Shown in pieces: positions 34,781 to 44,133 of a stretch of 61,299 nt of DNA. Numbering within the stretch: position 1 is the stretch's first letter; every line of letters starts with the position of its first letter. The translations under genes were made by a program, and so were the position numbers. Origin of the DNA: Bacteroidales bacterium (GTDB taxonomy: Bacteria > Bacteroidota > Bacteroidia > Bacteroidales > F082); the NCBI GenBank assembly GCA_023229245.1, contig JALNZU010000021.1, forward strand, positions 1 to 61,299, read 5' to 3'. The notes under the pieces were generated by a model. The model made no database searches, was not told the DNA's origin, and saw only the letters and a program-made list of their open reading frames with translations.

Positions 34781-36553
34781 TCAGTCAGGATGTATCCATT
34801 TTTCTATAGTTTCTATTTGTAGGGCTGGGATATCTATTTTATTCTTTTTCCGGTACGCATTCATTTTTTGCTGGATAATAGTGGGGGGTTCATTTTTCAA
34901 TGCCTCTACTGTCGTATATCCTGCTTGTAAAAGGTGTGCTGCCCATTCACTTGAAACGCCGGCTTCTATAAATTCTTGTGGTGTGATGGTTTTACGTAGT
35001 TTTTCGGGTCGCATCTGAGGGAACAGCAGTACTTCTTGTATAGAGGTTTGCCCGGTAAGTAACATGACTAACCGGTCAATCCCTATCCCTAAGCCTGATG
35101 TAGGGGGCATACCAAATTCCAACGCACGGAGAAAATCGTGGTCAATAAGCATTGCCTCGTCATCACCTCGTTCGGAAAGCTTTAGCTGCTCTTCAAAACG
35201 TGCTCGCTGGTCAATGGGATCGTTTAGCTCGGTATATGCATTGGCAATTTCTTTGCCATTGACAAAAAGCTCAAATCGTTCAGTAAGGGTGGGGTCTTCC
35301 CTGTGGCGCTTACATAATGGCGACATCTCAACCGGATAATCAATGATAAAAGTAGGTTGAATAAAATGATGTTCGCATTTTTCGCCGAAAATAGTATCAA
35401 TCAATTTACCGCGCCCCATAGATGGGTCGGTTTCTATACCTAATTTACGGCAGGTATCTAATAGTTCGGCTTCCGACATATGAGAAATATCAAAACCGGT
35501 GTGCTCCTTTATGGCGTCAAGAATTTTAACCCTTTTAAATGGCCGTTGAAAATGAAGTTCGGTATCATTGATCATAACAGTAGTGTGGCCGGTTACTTCA
35601 AGGGCTACCCGTTCAAGCATGGTCTCTGTAAAATCCATCATCCATAAATAGTCTTTGTAGGCCACATAAATTTCCATAACTGTAAACTCGGGATTGTGTG
35701 TGCGGTCCATTCCTTCATTACGAAAATCTTTGGCAAACTCATAAACCCCGTCAAATCCGCCTACTATAAGTCGCTTGAGATATAACTCATTGGCAATACG
35801 AAGATATAAAGGGATATTAAGTGCATTATGATGAGTGATAAAAGGACGGGCAGCAGCTCCACCAGGTATGGGTTGCAATATGGGTGTTTCTACCTCAAGG
35901 TATCCATGCTCGTTAAAAAAATTACGCATGCTGTTGATTACCTTAGTACGTCTGATAAAGGTTTCTTTAACGCCTTCGTTTACAATAAGGTCTACATAAC
36001 GCATCCGATATCGTTGTTCAGGATCGGTAAATGCATCGTAATATTGTCCGTCTTTTTCTTTTACGATAGGTAGTGGACGTAAAGATTTACTCAACACTGT
36101 AAGCGATTGCACGTGTATTGTGATCTCGCCCATTTTTGTTTTGAATACAAATCCGCTGACACCAATTATATCACCTATATCTAATAGGTGTTTAAATACT
36201 GTGTTGTATAATGTTTTATCGTCTTCAGGACACAAATCGTCACGTTTAACATATAATTGTATCCTTCCTGCGGCATCTTGCAGCTCTACAAAAGAAGCAG
36301 CACCCATGATGCGTCGACTCATGATCCTTCCGGCTATACGAAGCTGTTGAAAGTCTTCCGGCTTTTGTTCAAATCCTTCAAGTATGGCTTTACTGTTCGT
36401 AGTAACTTCAAATGCTGCCTGAGGATAAGGGTTGATACCTAATTGATATAATTCGGCCAATGAATTACGCCTGACTATTTCTTGTTCACTTAAATGTAAG
36501 CCCATACGCTGTAAAATTTCGGCAAAGATACTGATTATCGTAGCATTTAACAT
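34781..36553 (-). CDS. lysS: Lysyl-tRNA synthetase, class II
   Basis: The frame is 590 codons. The second ATG (36505; MGLHLSEQEIVRRNSLAEL) is the likelier start, because homologues begin near this point. An N-terminal OB-fold anticodon-binding domain (RIAGRIMSRRIMGAASFVEL) is followed by the class II core with motif 2 (FRNEGMDRTHNPEFTVMEIY) and motif 3 (GIGIDRLVMLLTG). About 75 extra residues after motif 3 (from TPQEFIEAGV) form a small helical extension that I associate with Bacteroidota LysS. It charges tRNA-Lys. The gene is on the same strand as the SPOR barrel but 108 bp away. Confidence 0.95.
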   Translation of the reverse strand: MLNATIISIFAEILQRMGLHLSEQEIVRRNSLAELYQLGINPYPQAAFEVTTNSKAILEGFEQKPEDFQQLRIAGRIMSRRIMGAASFVELQDAAGRIQLYVKRDDLCPEDDKTLYNTVFKHLLDIGDIIGVSGFVFKTKMGEITIHVQSLTVLSKSLRPLPIVKEKDGQYYDAFTDPEQRYRMRYVDLIVNEGVKETFIRRTKVINSMRNFFNEHGYLEVETPILQPIPGGAAARPFITHHNALNIPLYLRIANELYLKRLIVGGFDGVYEFAKDFRNEGMDRTHNPEFTVMEIYVAYKDYLWMMDFTETMLERVALEVTGHTTVMINDTELHFQRPFKRVKILDAIKEHTGFDISHMSEAELLDTCRKLGIETDPSMGRGKLIDTIFGEKCEHHFIQPTFIIDYPVEMSPLCKRHREDPTLTERFELFVNGKEIANAYTELNDPIDQRARFEEQLKLSERGDDEAMLIDHDFLRALEFGMPPTSGLGIGIDRLVMLLTGQTSIQEVLLFPQMRPEKLRKTITPQEFIEAGVSSEWAAHLLQAGYTTVEALKNEPPTIIQQKMNAYRKKNKIDIPALQIETIEKWIHPD

Positions 36554-36601
36554 TTGCCTGGTTAAACAAAACTTTGTGCTTCTGTGGAGATCAGATAAAA
36601 A

Positions 36602-36628
36602 AAAACGGGGCTGTTTCAGCCCCGTTTT
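36602..36628 (-). terminator. Intrinsic terminator of the 1,231-residue T9SS protein gene
   Basis: AAAACGGGGCTG and CAGCCCCGTTTT form a 12-bp stem with a 3-nt loop. On the minus strand a run of nine T residues closes it. It separates the T9SS gene from lysS. Confidence 0.9.
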
Positions 36629-36646
36629 ATAAGTTATCTGTAGTTG

Positions 36647-39600
36647 TTATTTTTGAATGATCAGACGTTTGGAATAGAAATTACTACCTTCGATGATCAG
36701 GTTATATACTCCATTTGGCTGTTCAGACAGATTTATTTTATGCAGGCTTCCCTTCGAGACTATCAGGTCTTTTTGCTGATAGACTAAGTTTCCGGCAGCA
36801 TCAAACACTCTGATCCAAACTCTTTCGCGGGCTCCTTGCATATCAAGTGTGAAAACACCTTGACTGGGGTTTGGAAATACGCTCAGCTTGAGTTGGTCTT
36901 GCTCGGCTATACCCGTGCAGTCGCGAAATTCGATAGAGATCTCTTCCGAACGGCTGACACACCCGTTTTCATGGATAAGCTCAACCCAATATGTTTGAAC
37001 GCCTATTCCAAAACCGGTAGTATCAACAATTATTTCAGCTTCGGTAGATCCATTTGACCATACGATATCAAACCCTTCAATCTCTACCCGTAATACTTTA
37101 GTGCTTCCAGCACATAACACGGTATCAACACCGAGCTCGACTACCGGAGGTGCTTCTAAAAATGTGATATAAGTGGTATCGGAAGCGGTGCAAAGATGCT
37201 GATCAGTAACTTCCACCCATATCTGGTGAGTTCCCAAGCCTACATCCGAGGCAGAGATTTGTATGCTTTGTGTCGTGCTTCCATTTGACCACAGATAGAT
37301 AGCACCTTCATTTTGGGCATCTAAAAGTACCAGCTCATCACCACATATTAATTGGCTTTCGCCTATATTGACTTCGGGCAGGGGATTGAAAGTAATCCCT
37401 ATAGTGTCGCTATTGATACATCCGGTGATGTTGGTAACCTGAACCCAAAGCTGATGTTCGCCAAAACCTAACTCACCAGCACTGATCTCAATCGTTTGAG
37501 TAGTGGCTCCATTTGACCACTCATATGTAGCATCAGGATTGCCGGCGTCTAATACTATGAGCTGATCACCACAATATTGTGCGTCTTCTCCAAGGTCTAT
37601 TTCGGGAAGCGCAAATACGATGATTTGTAATGGCTGACTAACGATAGTATCGGATTGTTGTACGGCATAAGCAAAATAAGTCGTTGTTTCTTCGGGTGTT
37701 ACAATTGGGTTTTGCTCTTGTGAAATTAGGGTTCCGTCATCATCTCGCCAGAAATAACTAACCTGTGAGCTGTTACCATGAGCATTTGCAAACAGTTGGG
37801 TGCTTTCCCCATAGCATATTTCAGTATCAATGGCTGAAGCCATCACATAAAATGCGGATACTTTCAAGTGAACCGGTATCAGCGTGAGTTCATTGTCGGG
37901 GTCATTGCTGCTGATTTTCAGATTGGCAAAATAATCATCTTCATCCAGGTCAATTGATTTGAAAGTAACTGTTACTTCTGCTGATTCACCAGGATCAATA
38001 GTACCGATTGTGGGTGTGTACGCAAGCCAACTGATAACGTTTACGGTATAGTCTTCCACTTCTCCGTATGTAGTTGAGCCGCAGGGCGACAATTCTCCCA
38101 ACCATGTGATTCGGATACGCATGCGTGTTGCACCGGCTTTGGCTCCTATAGGAGGCTCAATAATTGCGGTATATGGGCCATTGCCCGGACTGCCACTAAC
38201 AATAATAGGCTCATCATCAAACACGCCATTCTGATCCCAGTCTATCCAAACTCCACATTGGTCAGAGGAATAAGGATTGCCGTTTGTAATAGTAAGTGTT
38301 ATTGGCTCCCCTGATTTTACATCTGTTGAGATATGTGTATAATCGGCGTAGTTGCTGCTCCCTGATTGATTATCAATACTCCCAAGCTGAACACGCGAGA
38401 TATATTCATCGCCTCCACCGGAAGCTGCGCAATACGCATTAGGTTCTTTTTTGTTGCTGATTATTTCAGAAGCTACTCCAAACTCCATAGGGAGCTGACC
38501 TACATTAGTAATAGTAAGGGTTTGCTGTGCCGAATCGTTGATAGGTAATACCTGATAAAGGCTTTCTGGAGCTACTGCTATATGCGCATCACCCCATTGA
38601 AGGATGACTCTGCTGGCGCTGCTTTCTCCTTCACCGGCATAAGCTGCAGTAACTAGATACGTATAAACACCATAATCGGGTAAGGTTTCTGTAAAACCGG
38701 TTTCGGTACCAGTATGGATCAGTTCATTGTCTCTATAGATATTAAATCCTACAAAATCAGGTGCCATTTCATATTCCCAGTTCAGCGTAACTGTCCCCGT
38801 TTCAAATTCGATGCTGCCAACCAGATTGAATGGTCTGCTAAGGGGATTGGTTTCGTAAGGTGAAGTGTATGACATGGTTACTCCTGTTCTGTTATCGGTC
38901 CAGACCGGATAAACTTTTCCGCCTCTTGCCGATATTCCAAGATAGTCGCCCATGTATCCGCTTGCCAGACCGGGTACAGGTGCCGGTGTAAAGGCGACAT
39001 CGGATATTTTAAAATCTTCCCAGGTTTCACCACCATCCATACTGTTAGCCGCAAATACTTCTACCTGATTCTGATTCACGTTGCGGTCGCCATAATAAAT
39101 AACACTTAAAATCCCGTTTTCAGGATCGCAGGTCATCCATGGGAAATAGTGCTCTTTACCCTGACCGAAAGGGTTTTGATTGACACGTATAGGATTTGAC
39201 CAACTCTCACCCAAATCAGTCGATTTGATCATATATACGTCTATACCAACATTTTGGTTTACACCCGGCTCACCGATATTTGCCCAGACAATGTAAATAT
39301 TACCTCTTTCAGGCCCGTTGGATATGTCAACAGCCATAGATGGAAATGAATTTACACGATGATTTTTCTTGGTTTCAGTTACACGTATTCCTTTAATGTT
39401 CTGTATAATACGCGTTGCAGTCGTCCAGCTTGCACCACCGTCGAGTGACTTTGCAAAACCTATGGCTCCTTCATCGGCAGGCCAACTGTTGTAGATAGAC
39501 CAAATGGCATATACCTCTCCATTTGGACCTGTTTGTATATTGACCCCCTGATTGTGGCTTCCGGCATTAACAGCAGTACTTAGAGGAACACGGGTGCTCC

Positions 39601-40342
39601 AGGTGTCACCCCCATCAGTAGAACGTGACACGACAATTTCGTAATTGTACGGACCGCCAAAATCAGTCCAGGCATTATATAAATTTCCTTCATAAGGGCT
39701 GGTTAAACTGTTGTCAATCCAGAAATGATTTTTATCTGCCAGATCACCCGGGTTAGGAGCAATGGTTCGGGCAGTCCATGTAACACCTTGATTGTCGGAA
39801 TAGGCTACACCTTGCCCGTAATTATTTGCGATATAATTTACAAACCATCTGCCACTCCATCCTATGGCAGTTGCCGGATCACCAGAATTATTTCCTGCCA
39901 CACCTTGTACCTTACCATTCCAGGTCTCACCCGAATCGAACGAATATAAGTCGTTGGCACCATATAGTGATGAAGCGCTTGGAGTAGTACTGTTATTAGA
40001 ATTAAGAATTACCGAATTATCTAACGGACTGACAAATACGGAGTTTTCACTTTGAGTAGAGCTTTCGTTAGTGACCGGAACATCAGGTGAATCATCAGTT
40101 AAAACGGAAAAAGCTTTAATGGCCGAACCTGTAAACACAGCAGGCTCTGTCCTGATTTTGGGATTCAAAGTGTATAAACCTTTACGAGCTAACCGCTTGT
40201 AGTAATTATTGTTGTCAACACGGGTATTGACCATATTGCGTCTTTCACGCTCTGTTTTACTGTCAGAACTGATAGCCCATTGCAAACCCATGACTAAAGC
40301 AAAAAGCAAGATGACAGTAGCATAAAGTAAAACTTTTTTCAT
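36647..40342 (-). CDS. T9SS protein with sialidase-like propeller, GEVED and Ig-like repeats
   Basis: The product is 1,231 residues. An N-terminal signal/anchor (residues 1-25) precedes a beta-propeller with Asp-box motifs (STDGGDTWS, SLDGGASWT, STDLGESWS, SMDGGETWE; residues about 100-500). Next come a fibronectin-type region, a GEVED domain (VWIDWDQNGVFDDEPIIV, YGEVEDYTVNV; about 665-770), and repeated modules ending in VWSNGSTTQ-type sequences (about 850-1130). A C-terminal T9SS sorting domain closes it (LSVFPNPSQGVFTLD...NGVYNLIIEG). Catalytic sialidase residues were not identified, so it may be a glycan-binding or structural surface protein. Confidence 0.9.
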   Translation of the reverse strand: MKKVLLYATVILLFALVMGLQWAISSDSKTERERRNMVNTRVDNNNYYKRLARKGLYTLNPKIRTEPAVFTGSAIKAFSVLTDDSPDVPVTNESSTQSENSVFVSPLDNSVILNSNNSTTPSASSLYGANDLYSFDSGETWNGKVQGVAGNNSGDPATAIGWSGRWFVNYIANNYGQGVAYSDNQGVTWTARTIAPNPGDLADKNHFWIDNSLTSPYEGNLYNAWTDFGGPYNYEIVVSRSTDGGDTWSTRVPLSTAVNAGSHNQGVNIQTGPNGEVYAIWSIYNSWPADEGAIGFAKSLDGGASWTTATRIIQNIKGIRVTETKKNHRVNSFPSMAVDISNGPERGNIYIVWANIGEPGVNQNVGIDVYMIKSTDLGESWSNPIRVNQNPFGQGKEHYFPWMTCDPENGILSVIYYGDRNVNQNQVEVFAANSMDGGETWEDFKISDVAFTPAPVPGLASGYMGDYLGISARGGKVYPVWTDNRTGVTMSYTSPYETNPLSRPFNLVGSIEFETGTVTLNWEYEMAPDFVGFNIYRDNELIHTGTETGFTETLPDYGVYTYLVTAAYAGEGESSASRVILQWGDAHIAVAPESLYQVLPINDSAQQTLTITNVGQLPMEFGVASEIISNKKEPNAYCAASGGGDEYISRVQLGSIDNQSGSSNYADYTHISTDVKSGEPITLTITNGNPYSSDQCGVWIDWDQNGVFDDEPIIVSGSPGNGPYTAIIEPPIGAKAGATRMRIRITWLGELSPCGSTTYGEVEDYTVNVISWLAYTPTIGTIDPGESAEVTVTFKSIDLDEDDYFANLKISSNDPDNELTLIPVHLKVSAFYVMASAIDTEICYGESTQLFANAHGNSSQVSYFWRDDDGTLISQEQNPIVTPEETTTYFAYAVQQSDTIVSQPLQIIVFALPEIDLGEDAQYCGDQLIVLDAGNPDATYEWSNGATTQTIEISAGELGFGEHQLWVQVTNITGCINSDTIGITFNPLPEVNIGESQLICGDELVLLDAQNEGAIYLWSNGSTTQSIQISASDVGLGTHQIWVEVTDQHLCTASDTTYITFLEAPPVVELGVDTVLCAGSTKVLRVEIEGFDIVWSNGSTEAEIIVDTTGFGIGVQTYWVELIHENGCVSRSEEISIEFRDCTGIAEQDQLKLSVFPNPSQGVFTLDMQGARERVWIRVFDAAGNLVYQQKDLIVSKGSLHKINLSEQPNGVYNLIIEGSNFYSKRLIIQK

Positions 40343-40546
40343 AAGATTGTTGATGCGTTTTTTAAAAATGTAAAAGAAAAATAGAAAGCCAAAAGTAAGT
40401 AATTTAGTTCATATCCATAGGTTTAAAATAATTTATAGGAAAATCAGATGTGAATGGGATTGAAATAGACTTACACTATGATACTTTTACATGTAGTGCG
40501 TCTTAGATTATATGTAAGAAGGAAAGTAAGAACAGCACTATTTCAG

Positions 40547-40601
40547 CGGTTTAAAATTTTGAAATACTTTGAAAATTATATTATTCCAAAATTTTAAACC
40601 G
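40547..40601. repeat. Perfect 15-bp inverted repeat downstream of buk
   Basis: CGGTTTAAAATTTTG and CAAAATTTTAAACCG are exact inverse copies with a 25-nt spacer, starting 17 bp after the buk stop. The stem is AT-rich and no T run follows on the minus strand. It could be an end-of-transcript stem-loop or a small inverted repeat element. Confidence 0.6.
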
Positions 40602-40618
40602 ATAGGTTGGAGATACAA

Positions 40619-41704
40619 TTATTCATATATTTTTGGTATTGCTTCACCTGTCAGCACTCTGAGGCCGTTCAGGGATAATGCTTTCAGCTCATCTTCACCC
40701 GGATATACATGTATGGGAGCTATTTTATGCACTCTTTCGATGATTTGATTGACAAAATATTTTCCATGTGCAATACCTCCTGTAATCAATATACCATCGA
40801 CTTGAAAATGAAGAACGGCGGCCATAGCTCCTATTTCTTTTGCAACCTGATAGGCCATTGCCTGGTAAACTAACTCAGCTTCCTGATCACCGGCAGCTAC
40901 CCTTTGTTCGACTTCATAGGCGCTGTTAGTACTTAGATAAGCCACTAAGCCTCCTTCGCCTTTGATCATTTTCAATATCTCCTTTTCGGTATATTTCCCG
41001 CTAAAACAAAGTTTTACCAATGAGCTTACCGGTAAGCTCCCGCTTCGTTCGGGTGAGAAAGGGCCATCCCCGTCTAATCCCTGATTGACATCAATAACTC
41101 TGCCCTTATAATGAGCACCAACAGTAATACCACCTCCAAGGTGTACCACGATCAGATTCATTTCCTCATACTTGCGCATGATGGATTTGGCATGCTGACG
41201 TGCGACTGCTTTTTGATTTAATGCATGAAAAATAGATATACGCGGCAGTAACGGATGCCCTGAGAGACGTGCGATAGGTTCTAACTCATCCACTACTACC
41301 GGATTTGCAATAAATGCCCGTGCTTGAGGAAGCGATTGTGCAATATCCCAGGCAATCAGTCCGCCTAAATTACTGGCATGCTCTCCAAGCGGACTGTTTC
41401 GCAGATCACGTATCATAGCTTCATTGACTTCATACACACCAGATTCGATAGGTTTAAGCAAACCACCCCGCCCTACTACAGCCCGTATCTGTTCAATTTC
41501 AATATCTGTCTCGGATATTTGCTTTAAGATCAACTCTTTCCTGAAATTAAACTGATCAGTTATCTTTTCGAATATTTCCAACTCTTCGTTGGAATGACGA
41601 ATTGTTTTAATAAAAACAGGATCAAGCCCTAAGAATACACCGAATTTCGTTGATGTTGATCCGGGATTGATGGTTAGAATAAAAATCTGGTCGTTAGAAG
41701 ACAT
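40619..41704 (-). CDS. buk: Butyrate kinase
   Basis: The product is 361 residues of the acetate/butyrate kinase (ASKHA) family. The N-terminal phosphate loop is LTINPGSTSTKFGVF, the central VVHLGGGITVGAHYKGRVID fits the adenosine/phosphate motif, and VDGILITGGIAHGKYF is near the C-terminus. Length and lack of the larger acetate-kinase inserts favour butyrate or branched-chain acid kinase. It makes ATP from butyryl phosphate, or the reverse. It is encoded 36 bp after ptb in one transcript that a Rex-type operator is expected to control. Isobutyrate as substrate cannot be excluded. Confidence 0.92.
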   Translation of the reverse strand: MSSNDQIFILTINPGSTSTKFGVFLGLDPVFIKTIRHSNEELEIFEKITDQFNFRKELILKQISETDIEIEQIRAVVGRGGLLKPIESGVYEVNEAMIRDLRNSPLGEHASNLGGLIAWDIAQSLPQARAFIANPVVVDELEPIARLSGHPLLPRISIFHALNQKAVARQHAKSIMRKYEEMNLIVVHLGGGITVGAHYKGRVIDVNQGLDGDGPFSPERSGSLPVSSLVKLCFSGKYTEKEILKMIKGEGGLVAYLSTNSAYEVEQRVAAGDQEAELVYQAMAYQVAKEIGAMAAVLHFQVDGILITGGIAHGKYFVNQIIERVHKIAPIHVYPGEDELKALSLNGLRVLTGEAIPKIYE

Positions 41705-41740
41705 GGTATTGAGAGTATCAGTTCTGTACTTATTTAATAG

Positions 41741-42646
41741 TTAATTAGCTGTAAGTGCAGCTAAGGCTATGGAATACAGTTTTGTCTTAGTGCTGTCACC
41801 CCTTGAAGATAATACGGCTGGTACCCTAGCGCCAACCACTATAGCACCTTGTTCGCCTCCCGATAGCTTGGTGTTGGTTTTGTAAAACACATTCCCGGCT
41901 TCGATATTGGGAAACACTAAACAATCAGCATCGCCGGCTACCTGACCACCGATTTTTTTAATTTCTGCACTTTCTTTGTCAATGGCTACGTCCAATGCCA
42001 ATGGGCCATCCACAAATGCTCCTTTGATCTGACCTCTATCGGCCATCTTAGAGATGACAGATGCATCAATCGAAGCTTGTATTTTTGGTGATACCTGTTC
42101 TGATGCTGCGATGAGCGCAACCTTGGGAGTCTCGATGCCTAAGGCATGGGCTGTATGTATCAGATAATTGGTGATAGCTACCTTTTCAGGAAGCTCAGGA
42201 GCAGGAAGTATGGCCACATCGCCTACTATCAATAATTTATGATAGTGGGAGTTTTCCATGACCGTTACATGGCTCAGCACTGCGCCTTTATTCATCAGAC
42301 CTTTCTCTTTATCTAAAATAGCCCGCATATACTTGTCGGTACTCACCAACCCTTTCATCAATAAATTACCTTCGCCCGAGTGGATTAGCTCTACCGCTTT
42401 GAGGGCAGCTTTCATCTCATCAGGTTCATGAACTATAGTAAATTTCTGAGTGTCAATATCAAGCGTATGACATACTTTTTCTATTTCTTTTTTATCGCCT
42501 ACTAAAGTTCCTTCTATCAGGCCCATTTCTATGGCTAAGTATACAGCACTGATGGAATGCTCGTCATTGGCATAGGCAGCCACTAAACGTTTTTTCTTAC
42601 TGGTTTTCAACACCTCGAACATCTGGTCTAATTTCGTAATTCTCAT
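41741..42646 (-). CDS. ptb: Phosphate butyryltransferase
   Basis: The product is 301 residues of the phosphate acyltransferase family. Recognisable stretches are EGNLLMKGLVSTDKYMRAI, VTVMENSHYHKLLIVGD, and the late FPNIEAGNVFYKTNTKLSGG, which match Ptb rather than the longer Pta. It converts butyryl-CoA and phosphate to butyryl phosphate and CoA, the substrate for the kinase encoded next. A Rex-type palindrome at 42669 lies 22 bp upstream of the start codon. The rest of the butyrate route (crt, hbd, bcd, thl) is not in the window. Confidence 0.92.
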   Translation of the reverse strand: MRITKLDQMFEVLKTSKKKRLVAAYANDEHSISAVYLAIEMGLIEGTLVGDKKEIEKVCHTLDIDTQKFTIVHEPDEMKAALKAVELIHSGEGNLLMKGLVSTDKYMRAILDKEKGLMNKGAVLSHVTVMENSHYHKLLIVGDVAILPAPELPEKVAITNYLIHTAHALGIETPKVALIAASEQVSPKIQASIDASVISKMADRGQIKGAFVDGPLALDVAIDKESAEIKKIGGQVAGDADCLVFPNIEAGNVFYKTNTKLSGGEQGAIVVGARVPAVLSSRGDSTKTKLYSIALAALTAN

Positions 42647-42668
42647 AAAAGAAAGTATTAGTATTTGT

Positions 42669-42686
42669 TTGTGAAAAAATTAACAT
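42669..42686. promoter_or_regulatory. Rex-type operator in front of ptb-buk
   Basis: TTGTGAAAAAATTAACAT matches TTGTKAA-N4-TTMACAA at 17 of 18 positions (last base differs). It is 22 bp upstream of the ptb start and overlaps a TAATTTTT stretch that resembles a -7 element on the minus strand, so binding would block transcription. Confidence 0.7.
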
Positions 42687-42788
42687 TATTTGAGGGCAAA
42701 ATTACATAAAACTGTATAACTGAGCAATAAAATCAGCTTATGTGTTAATTAATAACTATTGAAGAGAGATTGAGGTATGATTCAAAGC

Positions 42789-44054
42789 TTAATCGGCATG
42801 GAACAAGATCATTTTTTCAATGGCTTGATAGCAGGCCAGGCAAAAAACACTGTTTCTAAATGTGTGCATCAGACAATCTCTTGCTGGTCTGTAAATTCCT
42901 TTAGCGCTGTATCCGCCTCCTTCAAAAACACCTGTAATGCCGTCCCAGTCGTCTGTGTCCGGCGTTGGTACAGGAGTGTCTGGCTCAAGCAGCAATTCCC
43001 ATTTTTTTGAGAAATCAACTAAAGTTGTGATATTGGGTTCCCAGGGTTCGGTGTCCAAGTCATAAAACTCACTGTAGGCGGTTGAGCTATCGTAGTATTC
43101 ATCAGCTAGACCGGCAAAGCCATGACCAAATTCATGTACGATAATGGCAGCTGTTTGCAAATTGCGAGCCGAGCTCAAACAATAGAAATTAAATATGCCT
43201 CCACCTCCATATTTTGCTGTATTAGTAAGTATATATATTTGATCATAAGGTACATGTCCAGCCAGATCACGGATAGTAAAATGATGGGTACTCATACAGT
43301 AGCGCTCGCTGTCGAAGGTGTAAAAATTGGATGAAAGTATGGTTTCAGGCCAAAATCCTTCGGCCGGAACCGCTATGTTGCTATCAGCCGAAGGCGCCAA
43401 AACGGCACGTATATTAAAGAAATGACTCAAAGATGTATAAGGCTCAAAACTGAAAAGCTGATCTGTAAACCGCTGGCAGTCTTCCTTGAAAAGATCTATC
43501 TGGTCTGAAGTGTACCCGTCTGGCAGGATCACAATATCTACTGCCTGATCAGAAGGTCTGTTTACACAAACTTCAAATACCTCATATTGTGGTCGTATGG
43601 CAGGACGAATGAAATAATCGTCCGGATCAATATCCAATTCAAATTTAGGTATAAAAAGCCCGTTTCTTTGGCGGGATGAAATTATTAATCTGATCCTGTT
43701 TTTTGGATATGGAATTACTACTGTTTCTTCAAAGCTTCTGGCGAGCAGTCTAGCTTCATCGGTAGTTTGCCATTCGGCAAATAATGAACTGTATCCTCGT
43801 GAGTAGATCAGTTGACCAAGGCTGTCAAATACTTGGGCCATATGAGTTCCATAACCAAATGTATCTACGAGTTTTTGGGTTGATCCTCCCCAATAGGGTT
43901 CTTGTTTCATACCTGCTAACGAAAAATATTCTTCTGTAGCTGTACCTGAATGGATATAATCAATTCTGAGGCTGTACGAATAAAACAAGCTGTCGTAATC
44001 GGCCATTGCCTGTAAGCCGGTAATTATCAATCCTATAAATATGAATCGTTTCAT
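42789..44054 (-). CDS. M64-family metallopeptidase (IgA-peptidase-like)
   Basis: The product is 421 residues with a signal peptide (MKRFIFIGLIITGLQAMA). A strand-rich N-terminal domain (residues about 20-165) precedes the catalytic domain. Its start, DQAVDIVILPDGYTSDQIDL, is typical of M64, and the zinc motif is IVHEFGHGFAGLADEYYDSS near residue 310 (two His, a Glu general base, then Asp/Glu). M64 enzymes include IgA proteases and related secreted peptidases; the natural substrate here is unknown. It ends without a T9SS domain and is divergently arranged with the fructosamine-kinase-like gene. Confidence 0.9.
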   Translation of the reverse strand: MKRFIFIGLIITGLQAMADYDSLFYSYSLRIDYIHSGTATEEYFSLAGMKQEPYWGGSTQKLVDTFGYGTHMAQVFDSLGQLIYSRGYSSLFAEWQTTDEARLLARSFEETVVIPYPKNRIRLIISSRQRNGLFIPKFELDIDPDDYFIRPAIRPQYEVFEVCVNRPSDQAVDIVILPDGYTSDQIDLFKEDCQRFTDQLFSFEPYTSLSHFFNIRAVLAPSADSNIAVPAEGFWPETILSSNFYTFDSERYCMSTHHFTIRDLAGHVPYDQIYILTNTAKYGGGGIFNFYCLSSARNLQTAAIIVHEFGHGFAGLADEYYDSSTAYSEFYDLDTEPWEPNITTLVDFSKKWELLLEPDTPVPTPDTDDWDGITGVFEGGGYSAKGIYRPARDCLMHTFRNSVFCLACYQAIEKMILFHAD

Positions 44055-44133
44055 TGTTGTTATTAGTTTGGCTTTAGGTTGTAAATGTAGGAAAATAGTA
44101 TATAGGCGAGAGGTTTTTCCTTATTTTTGTATC

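Noticed and set aside
40343..40618. CRISPR or tandem repeat array
   Set aside because: Only a single inverted repeat is present; no regularly spaced direct repeats were seen here or elsewhere in the window.
44041..44133. Upstream extension of the fructosamine-kinase-like gene
   Set aside because: It would overlap the divergent M64 gene and adds 31 residues unlike the family; ATG at 44134 fits better.
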